From the NCBI GenBank assembly GCA_000171835.1, contig ABHC01000001.1, positions 248,001 through 312,000 on the forward strand: 64,000 nucleotides of DNA, in the 5' to 3' direction. The notes beneath the pieces are model-generated. The model was given only the letters and a program-made list of their open reading frames with translations. It was not told the origin of the DNA and did no database searches. Source of the DNA: an alpha proteobacterium BAL199 (GTDB lineage Bacteria > Pseudomonadota > Alphaproteobacteria > Thalassobaculales > Thalassobaculaceae). The position numbers were made by a program, and so were the translations under genes. Below are positions 62,620-64,000 of this stretch, piece by piece. How positions within the stretch are numbered: the first letter of the stretch is position 1; the number at the start of each line of letters is the position of its first letter.

Positions 62620-62956
62620 CCGGCCCGTCACGCCACCTCATACGACCCGATGCTGCTCCGGGCGCTCCATGCGCCTGCATGGACGCTGCGTCCTGCTGCA
62701 ACGGCGAGCGGTCCGGGCAAGGTCGTCATCGGCGGCGCAGCGTCCACGACCACGACGTCCCACCGCAAATCACCGCCGTCATCGTCCGGCGCGACCGTCC
62801 AACCCGCAATCCCATCGCGCGCCTCGGCCTCCCGGGCCAGGCGCTGGCAACACAATCCCCATAGCCCGTTCCGCCATCCCGCGGGTTCGCTCAATCCGGC
62901 TTCAATGAGGTCGCGCACCGAGCCCGACGGCTGCCTCCCGGTCGCGCGACCTCACA
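62620..62956 (+). other. IS91 non-coding right end with oriIS
   Basis: 337 bp without a credible gene. The only clear structure is the 10-nt inverted repeat near the right boundary (62907-62953). Short open frames here lack family resemblance and have no ribosome sites. Confidence 0.6.
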
Positions 62957-63512
62957 GAACCCTCCAGATTCACTAGGTCAAAAATGAATGGTAATGCGTT
63001 GTAACCTCGACCGGCAACCGGAACATCAAGCGTAGTAAGCGGTGTTGAACTGATCGGTGGATCGTAAAGTGCGTGATAGATTTCTCGTCCTAACTGTTCA
63101 ATCAGTTCTCGTTTCGGCTTATCAAAGCTAATCCAGTAACGATGTCCTGTGCCCCCGTGGGTTATAGTGCGTGCAGCGATCGCGCTGGGTGATCTTCTAG
63201 CCTTTAGAATGCGACGTTCAGTTGCATCAATTGGTGTGGCTGCTTGATTAATCTTAAAGAATGAATCTTCAGCCGATTTTTTATCAGTTTTTGGTACCCA
63301 TTGTGCAATAATCGCATTGGAACCGAGGTTTGTAAGTCGGTCCTGCATTTGATCGCTCGCGACAGCAGGGTTCTTCCGCGCTTCCGCATAGTCGCTATAG
63401 CTGCCTATATGCTTTTTTATAAGGTCGCGGGTGCGTTTTGCGATCTTGCGCTGGTCTTCAGGGATATTGCCGCCGAAGTAGGCCTGCGATGCCATTCCAT
63501 CTCCGTAGAGGC
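62957..63512 (-). pseudogene. HNH nuclease gene, middle fragment (DUF262/GmrSD-like)
   Basis: About 185 codons, same frame as the fragment at 59710-60457. FFKINQAATPIDATERRILKARRSPSAIAAR resembles the DUF262 (GmrS-type) region after its DGQQR motif. Upstream the frame reads SLYGDGM then meets a foreign end at about 63512 and a stop, so the N-terminus with the DGQQR motif is missing here. Lower GC than the rest of the window. Confidence 0.75.
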
Positions 63513-63718
63513 TGTTGCAGAATCACCGGTTCCACCGACGATCTCCGCTTGACCCACTGACGGGGTCCTGATTCCGTTGGGAGAGGCAATTTGAAGGGGG
63601 GGGAGATGGCAAATTTTTACCGAGAACCAGATCGTAGGCAGCGGTTTCTTCTGCCGGTGGACATGGCGGATTGGGTTCCGGACACAGACCTCGTGCACCT
63701 TCTTCGTATCCATACGGT
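63513..63718 (+). mobile_element. 5' end of an IS1182-like element, interrupted
   Basis: Starts near GCTGTTGCAGAATC at 63511 and carries a GGGGGGAG ribosome site and the first codons of a transposase. The element is cut at about 63718 by another insertion. Family assignment rests on the transposase start only. Confidence 0.5.
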
Positions 63719-63722
63719 GTAG
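63606..63722 (+). pseudogene. IS1182-like transposase, N-terminal 33 residues
   Basis: ATG 63606 begins MANFYREPDRRQRFLLPVDM and continues ADWVPDTDLVHLL, a typical IS1182 transposase start; after codon 33 or so the sequence turns into RIHTV and TAG as the next element begins. Too short for function. Confidence 0.6.
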
Positions 63723-64000
63723 GCCGCCTGGCGGCGGGCCGGTTTGCGTAGTCGACTGTCGCTATGGCTATGCATACGGACAATGGCTTCGCGGGCCGGC
63801 TGGATGTCGTGACGGCTGGCCGTCGGCGACGCTGGAGCGCGGCGGCGAAGCTGCGGATCGTCGAGGATAGCCTGGCCGGTGACCGCCAGGCCTCGGCGAC
63901 GGCGAGGCGTCACGACGTTCCGGTTTCGCTTCTGTTCACGTGGCGCAAGGCGTACCGGGATGGTCGGCTCGGTGGCCCGACGACCGGTTCGCCGGCCGGG
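63719..64000 (+). mobile_element. IS66-family element, left part
   Basis: GTAGGCCGCCTGGCGG begins at 63719, right where the IS1182-like frame is broken, and an IS66 TnpA gene follows. The inverted repeat partner and 8-bp duplication would lie beyond the right edge, so the boundary is provisional. Confidence 0.6.
63764..64000 (+). CDS. IS66-type TnpA (5' part)
   Basis: 79 codons from ATG 63764 to the window edge. RRRRWSAAAKLRIVEDSLAG, then RQASATARRHDVPVSLLFTWRKAYRDGRL, is the helix-turn-helix of IS66 TnpA/OrfA proteins (IS3/IS66 orfA type). The remaining C-terminus and tnpB/tnpC should be to the right. Confidence 0.8.
   Translation, partial: MAMHTDNGFAGRLDVVTAGRRRRWSAAAKLRIVEDSLAGDRQASATARRHDVPVSLLFTWRKAYRDGRLGGPTTGSPAG

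Larger units (their letters stand above)
60458..62956 (+). mobile_element. IS91-family element inserted in the HNH gene
   Basis: About 2.5 kb holding a frameshifted tyrosine recombinase gene and an IS91-type HUH transposase. Left end: hairpin CCCGC-TGTC-GCGGG (60464-60477). Right end: perfect 10-nt inverted repeat GAGGTCGCGC / GCGCGACCTC (62907-62916, 62944-62953), three bases before a GAAC tetramer, as expected for oriIS next to its target. Boundaries are uncertain by a few bases. Confidence 0.8.

Noticed and set aside
62620-62956. Small open frames after the IS91 transposase (for example 62650-62976) as cargo genes
   Set aside because: No recognisable domains, compositional shadows of one another, and they run through the oriIS repeat and junction.
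1-64000. CRISPR arrays, tRNA or rRNA genes
   Set aside because: No regularly spaced repeats, no cloverleaf-like segments and no rRNA signature were seen on either strand by reading.

Overview
The window is a GC-rich, gene-dense chromosomal segment from an alphaproteobacterium. GapR/DUF2312, COQ9, DUF1244, a YdcH-like DUF465 protein, a three-gene proton-translocating transhydrogenase and a GAAC-N7-GAAC (alphaproteobacterial LexA-type) site all point that way. A Rhodospirillales-like lineage is my guess; there is no rRNA or species marker to fix it. I see no tRNA, rRNA or CRISPR array.

Layout. 1-6123: system I cytochrome c maturation genes ccmB(partial)-C-D-E-F-G-H-I, nearly all overlapping or abutting. 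6263-9529: a polar amino-acid ABC transporter (ATPase, binding protein, two permeases) with a strong hairpin after the binding-protein gene, then a GNAT gene. 10132-14726: DUF465, an orphan receiver plus Hpt-like pair, purEK, COQ9 and peptide deformylase, rpsU with a terminator. 14897-17781: a cobalt-type nitrile hydratase operon (alpha, beta, activator) followed by a RES-Xre toxin-antitoxin pair with palindromic operators. 17802-22984: methyltransferase, LysR, AIM24-like, AzlCD exporter divergent from a CGNR regulator, VOC and HIT proteins. 23003-26643: pntAA-pntAB-pntB and, in the same frame after the pntB stop, a PAS_5-type gene without an ordinary start codon.

26743-41179: lipoprotein, RlmI-like methyltransferase, enoyl-CoA hydratase, UbiB-like kinase, ABM, FAD-linked dehydrogenase, LysE exporter, SIMPL protein, nucleotide-sugar epimerase, SRPBCC, a DUF2927 protein with a metzincin-like zinc site, and a 1165-residue fused indolepyruvate:ferredoxin oxidoreductase. 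41263-57457: GapR, a SnoaL-like gene behind a LexA-type box, a WYL regulator with a clean palindrome, two separate DUF1028 genes (one paired with N-formylglutamate amidohydrolase, one with an MFS transporter), bacterioferritin and Bfd each behind a Fur-like box, a DoxX/MarR pair with three copies of one operator motif, a VOC gene behind a 22-bp perfect palindrome, ketopantoate-reductase-like, cupin, Lrp-LysE, D-hydroxyacid dehydrogenase, rhodanese and a STAS-like protein. Amino-acid uptake, export and catabolism is the recurring metabolic theme.

57482-64000 is a mobile-element zone: an SDR gene, an intact IS630 element, then a lower-GC HNH nuclease gene (DUF262/GmrSD-like) split by a 2.5-kb IS91-family element. 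Its upstream end is cut again by an IS1182-like fragment, which is itself interrupted by an IS66-type element running off the right edge. The most unusual observations are this nested wreckage of a probable restriction gene, the pntB/PAS_5 arrangement and the cluster of precise operator-like palindromes. I do not see a clear new multi-gene system.
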